Of a stretch of 64,000 nucleotides of DNA, positions 26,812-34,369 are shown piece by piece; positions within the stretch are counted from its first letter, which is position 1; every line of letters begins with the position of its first letter. The stretch lies in NCBI RefSeq assembly GCF_030656115.1, contig NZ_JAUSOO010000061.1, positions 81,499 to 145,498 on the forward strand, read 5' to 3'. The translations under genes and the position numbers were made by a program. This stretch comes from Hydrogenophaga sp. GTDB taxonomy: Bacteria > Pseudomonadota > Gammaproteobacteria > Burkholderiales > Burkholderiaceae_C. The notes beneath the pieces were generated by a model. The model ran no database searches. It had not been told where the DNA came from and worked only from the letters and a program-made list of their open reading frames with translations.

Positions 26812-26826
26812 TGGCAAATTTTGCCA
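26812..26826. promoter_or_regulatory. candidate parDE autoregulatory operator
   Basis: TGGCAAATTTTGCCA is a perfect palindrome of two 7-base arms. It lies just upstream of the ParD-type start. A related half GGCAAAAAAGG lies between it and the gene. Ribbon-helix-helix antitoxins bind such sites with their toxin to repress the operon; the link is inferred from position. Confidence 0.5.
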
Positions 26827-26942
26827 AACATGAAGAACTCGGCACCCCCCACGGCACGCCATACGCAGCGGCAAGCTAATCAGAGCACAGCCCAGATGGG
26901 CATTGCGGCAGGGTGCATTGGTGCTCGCGTTCAGAAAATACA

Positions 26943-27001
26943 GGGTCAGATTCGAATTTTCAGTAGCCACGCTGCAGAATCTAGAAATTAGAACCTGACC
27001 C
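26943..27001. repeat. inverted repeat with GGGTCAG ends, insertion element scar
   Basis: Arms 26943-26960 and 26984-27001 are inverted copies matching at 15 of 18 positions. Outer ends read GGGTCAGATTCG and, on the other strand, GGGTCAGGTTCT. Such GGGTCAG termini are characteristic of ends left by some insertion elements. It abuts the IS481-type transposase remnant, which points into it. Confidence 0.6.
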
Positions 27002-27004
27002 CGA

Positions 27005-27160
27005 TTATTTGAGTGCATCCACCGGAGAAAGATGCCCCAGAGAGCGCTGCGGGATGTGGTGGTTGTAGGTCCGCATGTAATTGTTCAAAGTGGCCTGCAA
27101 CTCATCTCCTGATGCGAAGCGGATTTGCTGCACCACCTCGTTGATGCGGCATTCATGCAG
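27005..27160 (-). pseudogene. C-terminal remnant of an IS481-type transposase
   Basis: The minus strand encodes about 50 residues ending at the stop at 27005: INEVVQQIRFASGDELQATL followed by NNYMRTYNHHIPQRSLGHLS and PVDALK. This is the typical C-terminal end of the DDE integrase domain of IS481/IS3-type transposases. Everything upstream (the catalytic acids) is missing. The break is near 27160. Confidence 0.75.
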
Positions 27161-27195
27161 CCATCCTTCGCTATTGCTACTTCAAGCCTCAGCCT

Positions 27196-27534
27196 TCAGG
27201 CCGGGGTGGATGACGTTGGAATGGCGCCCAAATCGGTAAAGTTGCTGATCTTGACCGAGCCGTCTGGAAACCGTGCAATCACATCCAGTTCCCCGCCCAT
27301 AGCCTCGATGTGGCTGCGCAGTGTGGACAAGTACATGTCGGTTCGCTTTTCGAGCTTGGCAATCGATGGCTGCTGCACATGCAGCACTTCGGCCAGCATC
27401 TTTTGAGACAGGCCTCGGGCCTGTCGCAGTTCGTTGAGGGGCATTTCAGCCAACATCTGCCGGGCCATGCCATCGGCCTTCTCGCGTGCAGCCTGGCTCA
27501 TACCTGCGCGCAGTTCTGTAAATTTTTTAGCCAT
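27196..27534 (-). CDS. higA: HigA-type XRE antitoxin
   Basis: A 112-residue protein with a Cro/C1-type helix-turn-helix: NELRQARGLSQKMLAEVLHV and QQPSIAKLEKRTDMYLSTLR, about residues 34-72. The C-terminal tail includes GGELDVIARFPDGSVKI, the standard end of HigA-type antitoxins. Start ATG at 27534 after GGAGCGATAG. It follows the toxin gene in the order seen in higBA (toxin first). Before truncation the toxin frame would have overlapped this start by 8 bases. Confidence 0.87.
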   Translation of the reverse strand: MAKKFTELRAGMSQAAREKADGMARQMLAEMPLNELRQARGLSQKMLAEVLHVQQPSIAKLEKRTDMYLSTLRSHIEAMGGELDVIARFPDGSVKISNFTDLGAIPTSSTPA

Positions 27535-27580
27535 CTATCGCTCCTTCACGTCGAAGTTGTACGAGGTGCTGGTCGTACAA

Positions 27581-27898
27581 CTAGTCGGCCATCGGCACAT
27601 TAACGTCGTACCAGCGATCATCGCCCGTCTTGTCGCCGCCAATCAAGAGAATCGCCATGCGGCGTGGATCGAATGCGTACAGCGTGCGAAACGGTCGCCC
27701 AGCATGTTGGGTGCGAAGTTCACGCATATGTCCGTGTCTGGAGCCATGGATACCGCTGCTGTGCGGGTGCCCCAACGCGGGTCCTCGTGTTTCCAGCAAC
27801 TGCACGGAGGCAGCCACCGACACCTGCTCGTCTTCAGTTAGGCTGGCCCACCAGTTACCGAATTCGTCTGTGTATTCAACATCCCAAGTTATGCACAA
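27581..27898 (-). CDS. higB: HigB/RelE-type toxin, truncated by an amber codon
   Basis: A 105-residue toxin: WDVEYTDEFGNWWASLTEDE, then SSGIHGSRHGHMRELR, then PFRTLYAFDPRRMAILLIGG and DKTGDDRWYDVNVPMAD. This is the HigB-2/Gp49-like mRNA interferase family. The frame stops at TAG (27581-27583), yet the same frame continues LYDQHLVQLRREGAIDG to a TAA at 27527, overlapping higA. Family members have this kind of LYDxHL tail, so the TAG is a premature stop removing about 17 residues. The start is TTG at 27898, as no in-frame ATG precedes the conserved region. Function may be lost or weakened. Confidence 0.85.
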   Translation of the reverse strand: MCITWDVEYTDEFGNWWASLTEDEQVSVAASVQLLETRGPALGHPHSSGIHGSRHGHMRELRTQHAGRPFRTLYAFDPRRMAILLIGGDKTGDDRWYDVNVPMAD

Positions 27899-28022
27899 AT
27901 ATAGCGCACAAAGAATATTCCATCAAGGGAATATTTGGCAATCATGACCCCTCCGGATCGGGATCTCTTCAGACAGGAGGAGGATGGAATGGCGGAGGTA
28001 GGGTGATGGTCACCTAGGTGCG

Positions 28023-28150
28023 AACGATCCCCACTACAAATCGCTTTTCGAGCTTGCGACGCCACGCGACATTGCGAAACAGGTTGAACTATTCATCATT
28101 GATCTCACGACCCATGAAGCGCGGCCCGACGATGCGCCCTCAATCCAATA
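28023..28150 (+). other. possible broken coding fragment
   Basis: On the plus strand a frame opening after the stop at 27999 reads NDPHYKSLFELATPRDIAKQ and VELFIIDLTTHEARPDDAPS. Its first 40 residues look protein-like and have balanced composition, then it runs into the antisense of the hydrolase gene. No start codon or ribosome site is seen. It may be the end of a lost gene carried with the island. Identity unknown. Confidence 0.25.
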
Positions 28151-28151
28151 C

Positions 28152-29024
28152 TCACTGCCCCGCCAAAAACCGCCCAACCAGTTCCAGCTGCTCCGGCACA
28201 TTCAGCGCTGGCGCATGCCCGCAGCCCGCGATGGTGACCACCAGCGCGCGCGGGCCGCGGTCGCGCATGGCTTCTGCGGTGTCGGGCAGCAGCAGGTCTG
28301 AATCGGCACCGCGCAGGCACAGCACGGGGACGGTGATGCGGTCGTAGTCGTCCCACCGGTCGTAGTCGGCCGGGTGGTGGGTGAACTGCATCACCATGGC
28401 CGGGTCGTAGTGCGGCGTCACGCGGCCGTTGGGCAGGCGGCGGGTGGAGCTTTCGGTGAGCAGCGTCCACTGCGCGTCGGTCAGGTAACCGTAGGGCTTG
28501 TAGACGGTGCGAAAGTAGGCTTCCAGCTCGCTCACGGTGGCAAAACTGGCCGGGCTGCCCGCGTAGCTGCGGATGCGGTCCACCGCCGCCGTGGCCAGCT
28601 GCGGGCCGATGTCGTTGAGCACCAGGCGCTGAATGCGCCCTTGCAAGGCGCCGGCTGCGCACACCATGCCAATGGCGCCGCCCATGGAGGTGCCCACCCA
28701 GTGAAAGCGCGCCAACCCCAGCTGGTCGGCCAGCGCGGTGGCCAGGCGGGCGTAAAACGCCAGGCAGTACTCCGCCTCGGGTACCGGGCTCCATTCGCTC
28801 AAGCCCCGGCCAATGGTGTCGGGACAGATGACGCGGTACCCGTAGCCCACCAGGTGCGCGGCCAGCGCGTCCATGTCGCGCCCGGTGCGGGCCAGGCCGT
28901 GCCAGGCGATCACCACCGGGCAGGCCGGGGGTTGGACCACCGCAGCGGGTGCCCAGTCCATGAAGTGGATTTCGCGGCCTTCGCAGTTCAGGTAACGCGA
29001 CTGTGGGATGACGGGGGTGTTCAT
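28152..29024 (-). CDS. alpha/beta hydrolase
   Basis: Cytoplasmic alpha/beta-fold hydrolase, 290 residues. The oxyanion-hole region is VIAWHGLARTGRDMDALAAH. The nucleophile elbow is WVGTSMGG (Ser), the acid lies in VPVLCLRGADSDLL (Asp), and the catalytic His is in IAGCGHAP. The start at 29024 (MNTPVI) is the first plausible ATG after the upstream gene. It begins 49 bases after livM with no terminator between, so it may be the last gene of the sigma-54-driven ABC operon. It could then cleave an imported ester or amide. A degenerate partial copy lies at 26008-26180. Confidence 0.88.
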   Translation of the reverse strand: MNTPVIPQSRYLNCEGREIHFMDWAPAAVVQPPACPVVIAWHGLARTGRDMDALAAHLVGYGYRVICPDTIGRGLSEWSPVPEAEYCLAFYARLATALADQLGLARFHWVGTSMGGAIGMVCAAGALQGRIQRLVLNDIGPQLATAAVDRIRSYAGSPASFATVSELEAYFRTVYKPYGYLTDAQWTLLTESSTRRLPNGRVTPHYDPAMVMQFTHHPADYDRWDDYDRITVPVLCLRGADSDLLLPDTAEAMRDRGPRALVVTIAGCGHAPALNVPEQLELVGRFLAGQ

Positions 29025-29073
29025 GGTGTTCAGACCCGGTGACTGGAAAGAAAGCCGCGTGTGGGCAAACAAC

Positions 29074-30216
29074 TCAGGGGCGCCGTGCGGTGGGCTGCGC
29101 AGGGCTGGCCGCCCCACCCGCTGGCCGGGCACGCGGCGGGCGGGCGGCCCTTTCCCTCAGCTTGCCCACCACTCCACTGGGAAAGTAATACACCGACAGC
29201 ACAAACAGCACGCCGAGCCAGAGCAACCAGCGGTCGGGCGTGAGCAAGGCGGGCAACAGCGGCAGGCCTTCGGTGGCGCCGCCGGCCAGGCGCAGCAGGT
29301 CTTGCAGGTAACTTTGGGCCAGCACAAACAGCACGCTGCCAATGACCGCGCCGTACATCGTGCCCATGCCGCCGATCACGACGATGAGCAAGATGTCGAG
29401 CATGATCTCGAACGAGAGCGAGGTGTCGGGCCCGTTGTAGCGCAGCCAGATGGCCAGCAAACAGCCTGCCAGCGTGGCGAAGCTGGCCGACAACACGTTG
29501 GACAGCGTGCGGTAGACCACGGTGCGGTAGCCCAGCGCCTCGGCGCGAAAGTCGTTTTCGCGGATGGCCTGCAGCACCCGGCCAAAGGGCGAATTCACGA
29601 TGCGCAGCAGCGTCAGGAAAATGGCGGTGACCGTCCCGAAGATCAGGTAATAGGTGATGAAACGGCCATTCAGGTCCACCTCGCCCAGCGGCGTTTGCAG
29701 CGGCTCTTCCATCAGCGCAAAGCCGGGGGTCAGCAGTTCGGGCACCGAAAAGCTCAGGCCATCTTCACCGCCGGTGAAGTCGGACAACTGCGAGGCCAGC
29801 GTGAGGAACGCGGTGGCCACGGCGAGCGTGATCATGGCAAAAAAGATGGCCTTGACCCGCAGCGAAAACAGCCCGATCACCAGCGACAGCACCAGAGACA
29901 CCAGTAACGCGGCCAGCACGCCCTGCCCCAGCGCCCACCAGCTCGGGCTCTCGGCGGCATTCAGCGAAATGGCCACGCCATAAGCCCCGATACCGAAAAA
30001 CATGGTGTGGGCAAAACTGACGATGCCGGTGTAGCCCAGCAACAGGTCAAAACTGGCCACCAGCGCAATGAAGACCAGCACCTTGGCGGCCACGTTCAGC
30101 GCCTTGACGCCCGGAAACAGAAAAGGCGCGAAGGCCAGGCCCAGAAACAGGACCAGCAGCAGGGCCGCCAGCCAGCGGCTGCGCGGTAAATCGTTGGAAA
30201 GCAATCGGTTCAGCAT
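29074..30216 (-). CDS. livM: branched-chain amino acid-type ABC permease LivM
   Basis: Inner-membrane permease of 380 residues with about ten hydrophobic helices. It has the family stretch FDLLLGYTGIVSFAHTMFFG and the coupling-helix region ENDFRAEALGYRTVVYRTLS. ATG at 30216 follows GAGGTTTG. It is 40 bases after livH. The C-terminal tail after the last helix is unusually long and Arg/Pro-rich. The imported compound may be an aromatic or acyl compound rather than an amino acid; this family is broad. Confidence 0.9.
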   Translation of the reverse strand: MLNRLLSNDLPRSRWLAALLLVLFLGLAFAPFLFPGVKALNVAAKVLVFIALVASFDLLLGYTGIVSFAHTMFFGIGAYGVAISLNAAESPSWWALGQGVLAALLVSLVLSLVIGLFSLRVKAIFFAMITLAVATAFLTLASQLSDFTGGEDGLSFSVPELLTPGFALMEEPLQTPLGEVDLNGRFITYYLIFGTVTAIFLTLLRIVNSPFGRVLQAIRENDFRAEALGYRTVVYRTLSNVLSASFATLAGCLLAIWLRYNGPDTSLSFEIMLDILLIVVIGGMGTMYGAVIGSVLFVLAQSYLQDLLRLAGGATEGLPLLPALLTPDRWLLWLGVLFVLSVYYFPSGVVGKLRERAARPPRARPAGGAASPAQPTARRP

Positions 30217-30256
30217 GGTCAAACCTCGGAGATCGGGGAAGCGAAGGAGGTGTTCA

Positions 30257-31243
30257 TCACCGGCTGGTCACCGGGTAAACGCCTTGCGGGCGCCACAGCA
30301 AGATGGCCACCATCAGCGCGATGTTGGAAAACAACGCCACTTTGGGAAACAAGAAGCCGGTGTAGTTGGCCATCAGCCCCACCAGCAACGCGCCAATGAG
30401 GGCGCCCAGCGTGGAGCCCAGACCGCCGATGATGATGACGATGAAGATGAGCACGTTGACCTGGTGCCCCATTTGCGGCGTCACGGTTTCCTGGTACAGA
30501 CCCCACATCACACCGCCCAGCCCGGCCAGCGCACTGCCGGCCACGAACACACCCACAAACAGGCGTTTGATGCGGTAGCCCAGCGACTCGACCATTTCGC
30601 GGTCTTGCACGCCGGCGCGAATGAGCAGGCCGACCTTGGTGCGGTTGAGCGTCCAGACCATGGCGGCGAACACCGCGCCACCCACCAGCACCGCGAGCAG
30701 CCGGTATTTCGCCACCGCCGCGTCGCCCAGCAGAATCGAGCCGCGCAAGGCCTCGGGCAGCGGCAAGGGAATTTGCTCGGGGCCCCAGAACACCTTGATC
30801 AGCTCCTCGCCAATGATCATGCCGCCCATGGTGATGAGGATTTGCTTGAGGTGCATGCCGTACACCGGGCGGATGATCAGCCGCTCAAACGCCAGCCCCA
30901 GCGCACCCGCCACCGCCATGGCCACCAGCATGGCCGGGAACAGCGCCATCAGGTTGAGCCACAGACTGTCGGCCGTGGTGTAGCTGCCCATGCTGGCCAG
31001 CACGGTGGTGGCCACGAAGGCACCGAGCGCAATGAACACGCCGTGGCCGAAGTTCAGCACGTCCATCAGGCCAAACACCAGGGTGAGGCCCGAGGCGATG
31101 ATGAACACGATCATGCCCATGGCCAGACCCGCCACGGTGAGTGTGAGCCAGGTGGACGGGCTGCCGGTGAGCGGCAGTGCGATCAGCGCCAGGGCGGGCA
31201 CCAGCGCCATGGGCTTCCAGTCGAGTTCTTTGAGTTGTTTCAT
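30257..31243 (-). CDS. livH: branched-chain amino acid-type ABC permease LivH
   Basis: Inner-membrane permease of 328 residues with about eight helices. It has GLTLVFGLMDVLNFGHGVFI, the hallmark of LivH, and the coupling-loop sequence GVQDREMVESLGYRIKRLFV. The C-terminus is IIGGLGSTLGALIGALLVGL then a conserved end. The start at 31243 overlaps the livF stop by 4 bases (ATGA), which gives translational coupling. A longer open frame upstream is only the antisense or shifted reading of livF. Confidence 0.92.
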   Translation of the reverse strand: MKQLKELDWKPMALVPALALIALPLTGSPSTWLTLTVAGLAMGMIVFIIASGLTLVFGLMDVLNFGHGVFIALGAFVATTVLASMGSYTTADSLWLNLMALFPAMLVAMAVAGALGLAFERLIIRPVYGMHLKQILITMGGMIIGEELIKVFWGPEQIPLPLPEALRGSILLGDAAVAKYRLLAVLVGGAVFAAMVWTLNRTKVGLLIRAGVQDREMVESLGYRIKRLFVGVFVAGSALAGLGGVMWGLYQETVTPQMGHQVNVLIFIVIIIGGLGSTLGALIGALLVGLMANYTGFLFPKVALFSNIALMVAILLWRPQGVYPVTSR

Positions 31244-32058
31244 GCGTGACTCCCGAGAGAAAGGCCGAGCAAACGCGACTGCAAGGCTTCGTCGGCGGCG
31301 AGTTCGGCCATGCTGCCGCTGTGCACCACGCGCCCGTCGTCCATCACCGCCACCGTGTCGCCCAACTGGCGGGCGAAGTTGAAGTTTTGTTCCACCAGCA
31401 AAATGGTGGTTTGTGCCGCTTTGAGCTGGCGAAAGGCCTCGATCATGTTTTGAATGATGGCTGGCGCCAGGCCCTTGCTGGGTTCGTCGATCAGCAGCAG
31501 CTTGCGCGGCTCGATGATGGCGCGCGACACGGCCAGCATCTGCTTTTGCCCGCCGCTGAGCTTGCCCGCCGGGTGCAGCCAGAACTTTTTCATGGCCGGA
31601 AACAGGCCAAAAATCCATTCCAGCCGGGTGGTGTCGATGTCGTCCAGGCTGCGGGCGCCGCGCGCGGCCAGCAGCATGTTTTCGCGCACCGACAGGTCGG
31701 AAAAAATGCCCATGTTCTCGGGCACATAGGCCACGCCGCTGTGCGCAATGTCGGGCGTGGGTTGGCGGGTGATGTTCTGGCCATCGAGCTGCACCGAACC
31801 CTGGCTGGCCTGCCACAGGCCCATGATGGTGCGCAGCGTGGTGGTCTTGCCCGCGCCGTTGCGGCCCAGCAGCATGGTCAGTTGGCCCTGGGGCACGACC
31901 AAGTCGACACCGTGCAGGATGTGGTACGCGCCGATGTGGGTGTGCACCCCATCCAGTTTCAGCAAGGGCTGCGTCTGATCCGGTGCCGGGCCGCCCCAAG
32001 CCGGATCAGCCCCCTTGGGGGGCAACGACCCGCGCAGCGGTGGAGTGTGGGGGCTCAT
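31240..32058 (-). CDS. livF: branched-chain amino acid-type ABC ATPase LivF
   Basis: ATPase of 272 residues. Walker A is LLGRNGAGKTTTLR, the signature LSGGQKQMLAVSRA, Walker B KLLLIDEPSKGLAP, and the H-loop LLVEQN. It overlaps livG by 4 bases at its start and livH by 4 at its end. The first 25 or so residues (MSPHTPPLRGSLPPKGADPA) are not part of the fold. They are encoded by a dispersed GC-rich repeat that also occurs at 35887-36040, so the N-terminus seems to have been extended by a repeat insertion. Confidence 0.92.
   Translation of the reverse strand: MSPHTPPLRGSLPPKGADPAWGGPAPDQTQPLLKLDGVHTHIGAYHILHGVDLVVPQGQLTMLLGRNGAGKTTTLRTIMGLWQASQGSVQLDGQNITRQPTPDIAHSGVAYVPENMGIFSDLSVRENMLLAARGARSLDDIDTTRLEWIFGLFPAMKKFWLHPAGKLSGGQKQMLAVSRAIIEPRKLLLIDEPSKGLAPAIIQNMIEAFRQLKAAQTTILLVEQNFNFARQLGDTVAVMDDGRVVHSGSMAELAADEALQSRLLGLSLGSHA
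31985..32053. repeat. dispersed GC-rich repeat copy within livF
   Basis: The sequence from GCCGGGCCGCCCCAAG through CGACCCGCGCAGCGG to GTGGGGG matches the repeat units at 35887-35955 and 35970-36040. Here it lies inside the 5' end of livF and is translated. The repeat contains a CCCCCTTGGGGG-type stem. Confidence 0.7.
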
Positions 32059-32822
32059 ACAGTCGCCTCTTCTTTCTCTTCGGGGTTGATGCCCAGGTAA
32101 GCCTGCTGCACCACCGGCGACGCAATCACCGTGGCCGGGTCACCGTCGGCCACCAGCTCGCCGTTGTGCAGCACGATGATGCGGTCGGAGAGTTCGCGCA
32201 CCACATCCATCTTGTGTTCGACCAGCAAAATGGTCTTGGACTTGTCGGCCTTGAGCTTGCGGATCAGGTCCAGAATCACCGGCGCCTCGTCCACGCTCAT
32301 GCCCGCAGTGGGCTCGTCGAACATGAACACCAGCGGCTCCAGCGCCATCAAAATGCCCACTTCCAGCTTGCGCTGGTCGCCGTGCGGCAGGCTGGAGGCC
32401 AGCGCGTCGCGCTTGTCGGCCAGCGCCACGGTTTCCAGCACCTGGTCGGTGCGCTCCAGCAAGTCCTTGCGGTCGCTCCAGATGCGCCAGAGGTTGAGCC
32501 CGGCGCCCGCCTTGGCCTGAACCGCCAGGCGCACGTTTTCGCGCACCGTGAGGTTGGGAAACAGGTTGGTGAGCTGAAACGCCCGGCCCAGTCCGGCTTG
32601 AGCACGGGCTGGCGCCCCCAGGCCCGACATGTCTTGGCCACCCAGCACCACACGCCCGGCTGTGGCCTTGATCTGGCCCGAGATGAGGTTGAAATAGGTC
32701 GTTTTGCCGGCGCCGTTGGGGCCGACGATGGCGGTCAGCGTGCCTGGCTGAAAAGCACAGGACACAGCATTCACCGCCACGTGTCCACCAAAGCGGACCG
32801 TGAGATCAAAGGTTTCAAGCAT
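32055..32822 (-). CDS. livG: branched-chain amino acid-type ABC ATPase LivG
   Basis: ATPase of 255 residues. Walker A is AIVGPNGAGKTT, the signature region LPHGDQRKLEVGILMAL, Walker B LVFMFDEPTAGMS, and the H-loop LLVEHKMD. The signature is the LPHG(D/E)QR form typical of LivG. The start MLETFDLTV at 32822 gives the normal length. It overlaps livF by 4 bases. A 166-base gap with GC-rich hairpins separates it from the binding-protein gene upstream. Confidence 0.93.
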   Translation of the reverse strand: MLETFDLTVRFGGHVAVNAVSCAFQPGTLTAIVGPNGAGKTTYFNLISGQIKATAGRVVLGGQDMSGLGAPARAQAGLGRAFQLTNLFPNLTVRENVRLAVQAKAGAGLNLWRIWSDRKDLLERTDQVLETVALADKRDALASSLPHGDQRKLEVGILMALEPLVFMFDEPTAGMSVDEAPVILDLIRKLKADKSKTILLVEHKMDVVRELSDRIIVLHNGELVADGDPATVIASPVVQQAYLGINPEEKEEATV

Positions 32823-32988
32823 GAAGTCTCCAGGCACCGCCGCCTGACGGCGCAGCGCAAGTGCGCAAGCAGTCGCCGCCAGTGCGGCGACTGTCCAGAA
32901 CACCGCGGAACCGGCTTCGCCGGACCGCAGGTGTTGCCCCCTAGAGGGGGTGACGCGCCCTTGGGCGCGGCGCGGGGGTGGTCAATGT
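32823..32988. repeat. GC-rich hairpin-bearing gap between binding protein and livG
   Basis: Several short inverted repeats are packed here: GCGG-ACCGG-CTTCG-CCGG-ACCGC near 32905, CCCCCTAGAGGGGG near 32938, and GCGCCC-TTG-GGCGC near 32956. The last two resemble the dispersed repeats of this window. In an operon, such a block usually lowers expression of the distal genes relative to the binding protein. No gene. Confidence 0.55.
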
Positions 32989-34179
32989 TCAGCGCTTGTT
33001 GCGAATCGGAATGTCCATGTCTTCCGGCTTGATCTCGCGCACCAGCTCGGGCACGCCCCAGGCAAACGCGGGGTCCACCTTGATCTTGAAGTGGTACATG
33101 CTCTGCATGGCCTGGTGGTCTTCCTTGCGGAAGGTCATCTTGCCTTTGGGGGTTTCAAAGCTCATGCCCTCCATGGTGCTGATGAGCTTGTTGGTGTTGG
33201 TGTCGCCGCCGGTTTTCTTCAGCGCCGTCACCACCGCCATGGCGGCGGAGAAACCACCCGCCGTGAAGAAGTCGGGTGGGGTCTTGAACTGGCGGTAGTG
33301 CTCGGCCACCAGGGCATCGTTGACCGGGTTCTTGGGCAAGCCGAAGTAGTAATAACTGGCGCCTTCCATGCCTGGGAACTGCTTGTAAGCGGTCATGGCG
33401 GGCAGGATGTTGCCGCCGGTGGCAATTTCAATGTTGTAGCGCTTCAGATCCAGGTCGGCAATTTTGAACGGGTTGCCCGCACCGGCCCAGATGATCCAGA
33501 TGATCTTGCGACCAGGCTGGTCTTTGAGCTTGTCGATCAGGCGCTGGGCACCGGCCGTGAAGTCGGTGGTGTTGGTCGGCAGGTATTCCTCGTGCACGAT
33601 CTTGGCGATCTTCACCGCCTCTTTGAACGCCTTCACGCCATCGCGGCCAAACGCGTAGTCTTGCGCCAGCGTGGCGATGGTGGTGCCGGCTTTGTCCAGC
33701 GCCACAGCGTTGGAAATGGCGTCTTGCGAGCTGTTGCGTCCGGTGCGGAAGATGTACTTGTTCCACTTGTCCCCGGTGATGGAGTCGGCCACGGCAGGCT
33801 CCACCAGCAAAATCTTTTTGTATTCCTCGGCCACCGGCAGCATGGCCAGCGCCACGCCCGAGCCGGTCGGGCCAATCGCGATGTCGGCCTTGTCGTCGGC
33901 ATAGGCAGCGGCCAGTTGCGCGCGACCCACGTCGGGCTTGAACTGGCTGTCTTTCTCGATCACGACCAGCTTCTTGCCGTTGACTGCCATGGTGCCGCCG
34001 GTGGCGTAGTTCAAGCCCATCATCAAGCCGGTGTGGGTCTGTTTGGCGTAGGCCTCCAGCGGACCGGTTTTGTCGTACACGTGGGCAATGCGGATTTCGC
34101 CCGACGTGGACTGGGCAAAACCGAGCGTGGCCGTGCAGGCGAGCGCAATGACCGCAAGGCGGCGGGTGGGGTGTGTCAT
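32989..34179 (-). CDS. ABC transporter substrate-binding protein, branched-chain amino acid type
   Basis: Periplasmic type I binding protein of 396 residues. N-terminus MTHPTRRLAVIALACTATLG then FAQ is a cleavable signal peptide. The mature part has IRIAHVYDKTGPLEAYAKQT, ADIAIGPTGSGVALAMLPVA and TLAQDYAFGRDGVKAFKEAV. The HVYDKTGPLE opening is typical of liv-like systems for aromatic or organic acid substrates rather than leucine, but the ligand cannot be read from sequence. It is first in the operon, behind a sigma-54 promoter, and is followed by livG, livF, livH, livM. Confidence 0.9.
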   Translation of the reverse strand: MTHPTRRLAVIALACTATLGFAQSTSGEIRIAHVYDKTGPLEAYAKQTHTGLMMGLNYATGGTMAVNGKKLVVIEKDSQFKPDVGRAQLAAAYADDKADIAIGPTGSGVALAMLPVAEEYKKILLVEPAVADSITGDKWNKYIFRTGRNSSQDAISNAVALDKAGTTIATLAQDYAFGRDGVKAFKEAVKIAKIVHEEYLPTNTTDFTAGAQRLIDKLKDQPGRKIIWIIWAGAGNPFKIADLDLKRYNIEIATGGNILPAMTAYKQFPGMEGASYYYFGLPKNPVNDALVAEHYRQFKTPPDFFTAGGFSAAMAVVTALKKTGGDTNTNKLISTMEGMSFETPKGKMTFRKEDHQAMQSMYHFKIKVDPAFAWGVPELVREIKPEDMDIPIRNKR

Positions 34180-34232
34180 GTCTTGTCTCCTGGGTTGAAG
34201 GATCACAGCGCTGTGCGCCGTACACCGGGTAT

Positions 34233-34248
34233 TGCACACTCCATGCCA
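34233..34248 (-). promoter_or_regulatory. sigma-54 (-24/-12) promoter
   Basis: On the minus strand TGGCATGGAGTGTGCA matches the TGGCACG-N4-TTGCA consensus with the invariant GG and GC 10 bases apart. It is upstream of the ABC binding-protein gene (start at 34179), so transcription would begin near 34221. It sits between that gene and a sigma-54 activator gene, which strengthens the call. Confidence 0.8.
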
Positions 34249-34300
34249 GTGCAAAACATCATTGATTTATAAAGATTTTTCTCCAACCGATTTTCGGTTT

Positions 34301-34315
34301 GTCTGAATTTCAGAC
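34301..34315. promoter_or_regulatory. upstream activator site 1
   Basis: GTCTGAATTTCAGAC is a perfect palindrome with 7-base arms, 53 bases upstream of the -24 box. A second, related site lies at 34355-34369. Spacing fits a sigma-54 activator binding site. Confidence 0.65.
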
Positions 34316-34354
34316 GAATTGATGCCCTTGAAGTTGTATGATTTTCAGACGATC

Positions 34355-34369
34355 GTCTAATTTTCAGAC
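34355..34369. promoter_or_regulatory. upstream activator site 2
   Basis: GTCTAATTTTCAGAC matches site 1 at all but a few central bases. Its centre is 54 bases from that of site 1, about five helical turns. It lies across the stop codon of the activator gene itself. Just beside it AGACGATCGTCT (34347-34358) is another perfect palindrome sharing the AGAC half. Confidence 0.55.
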
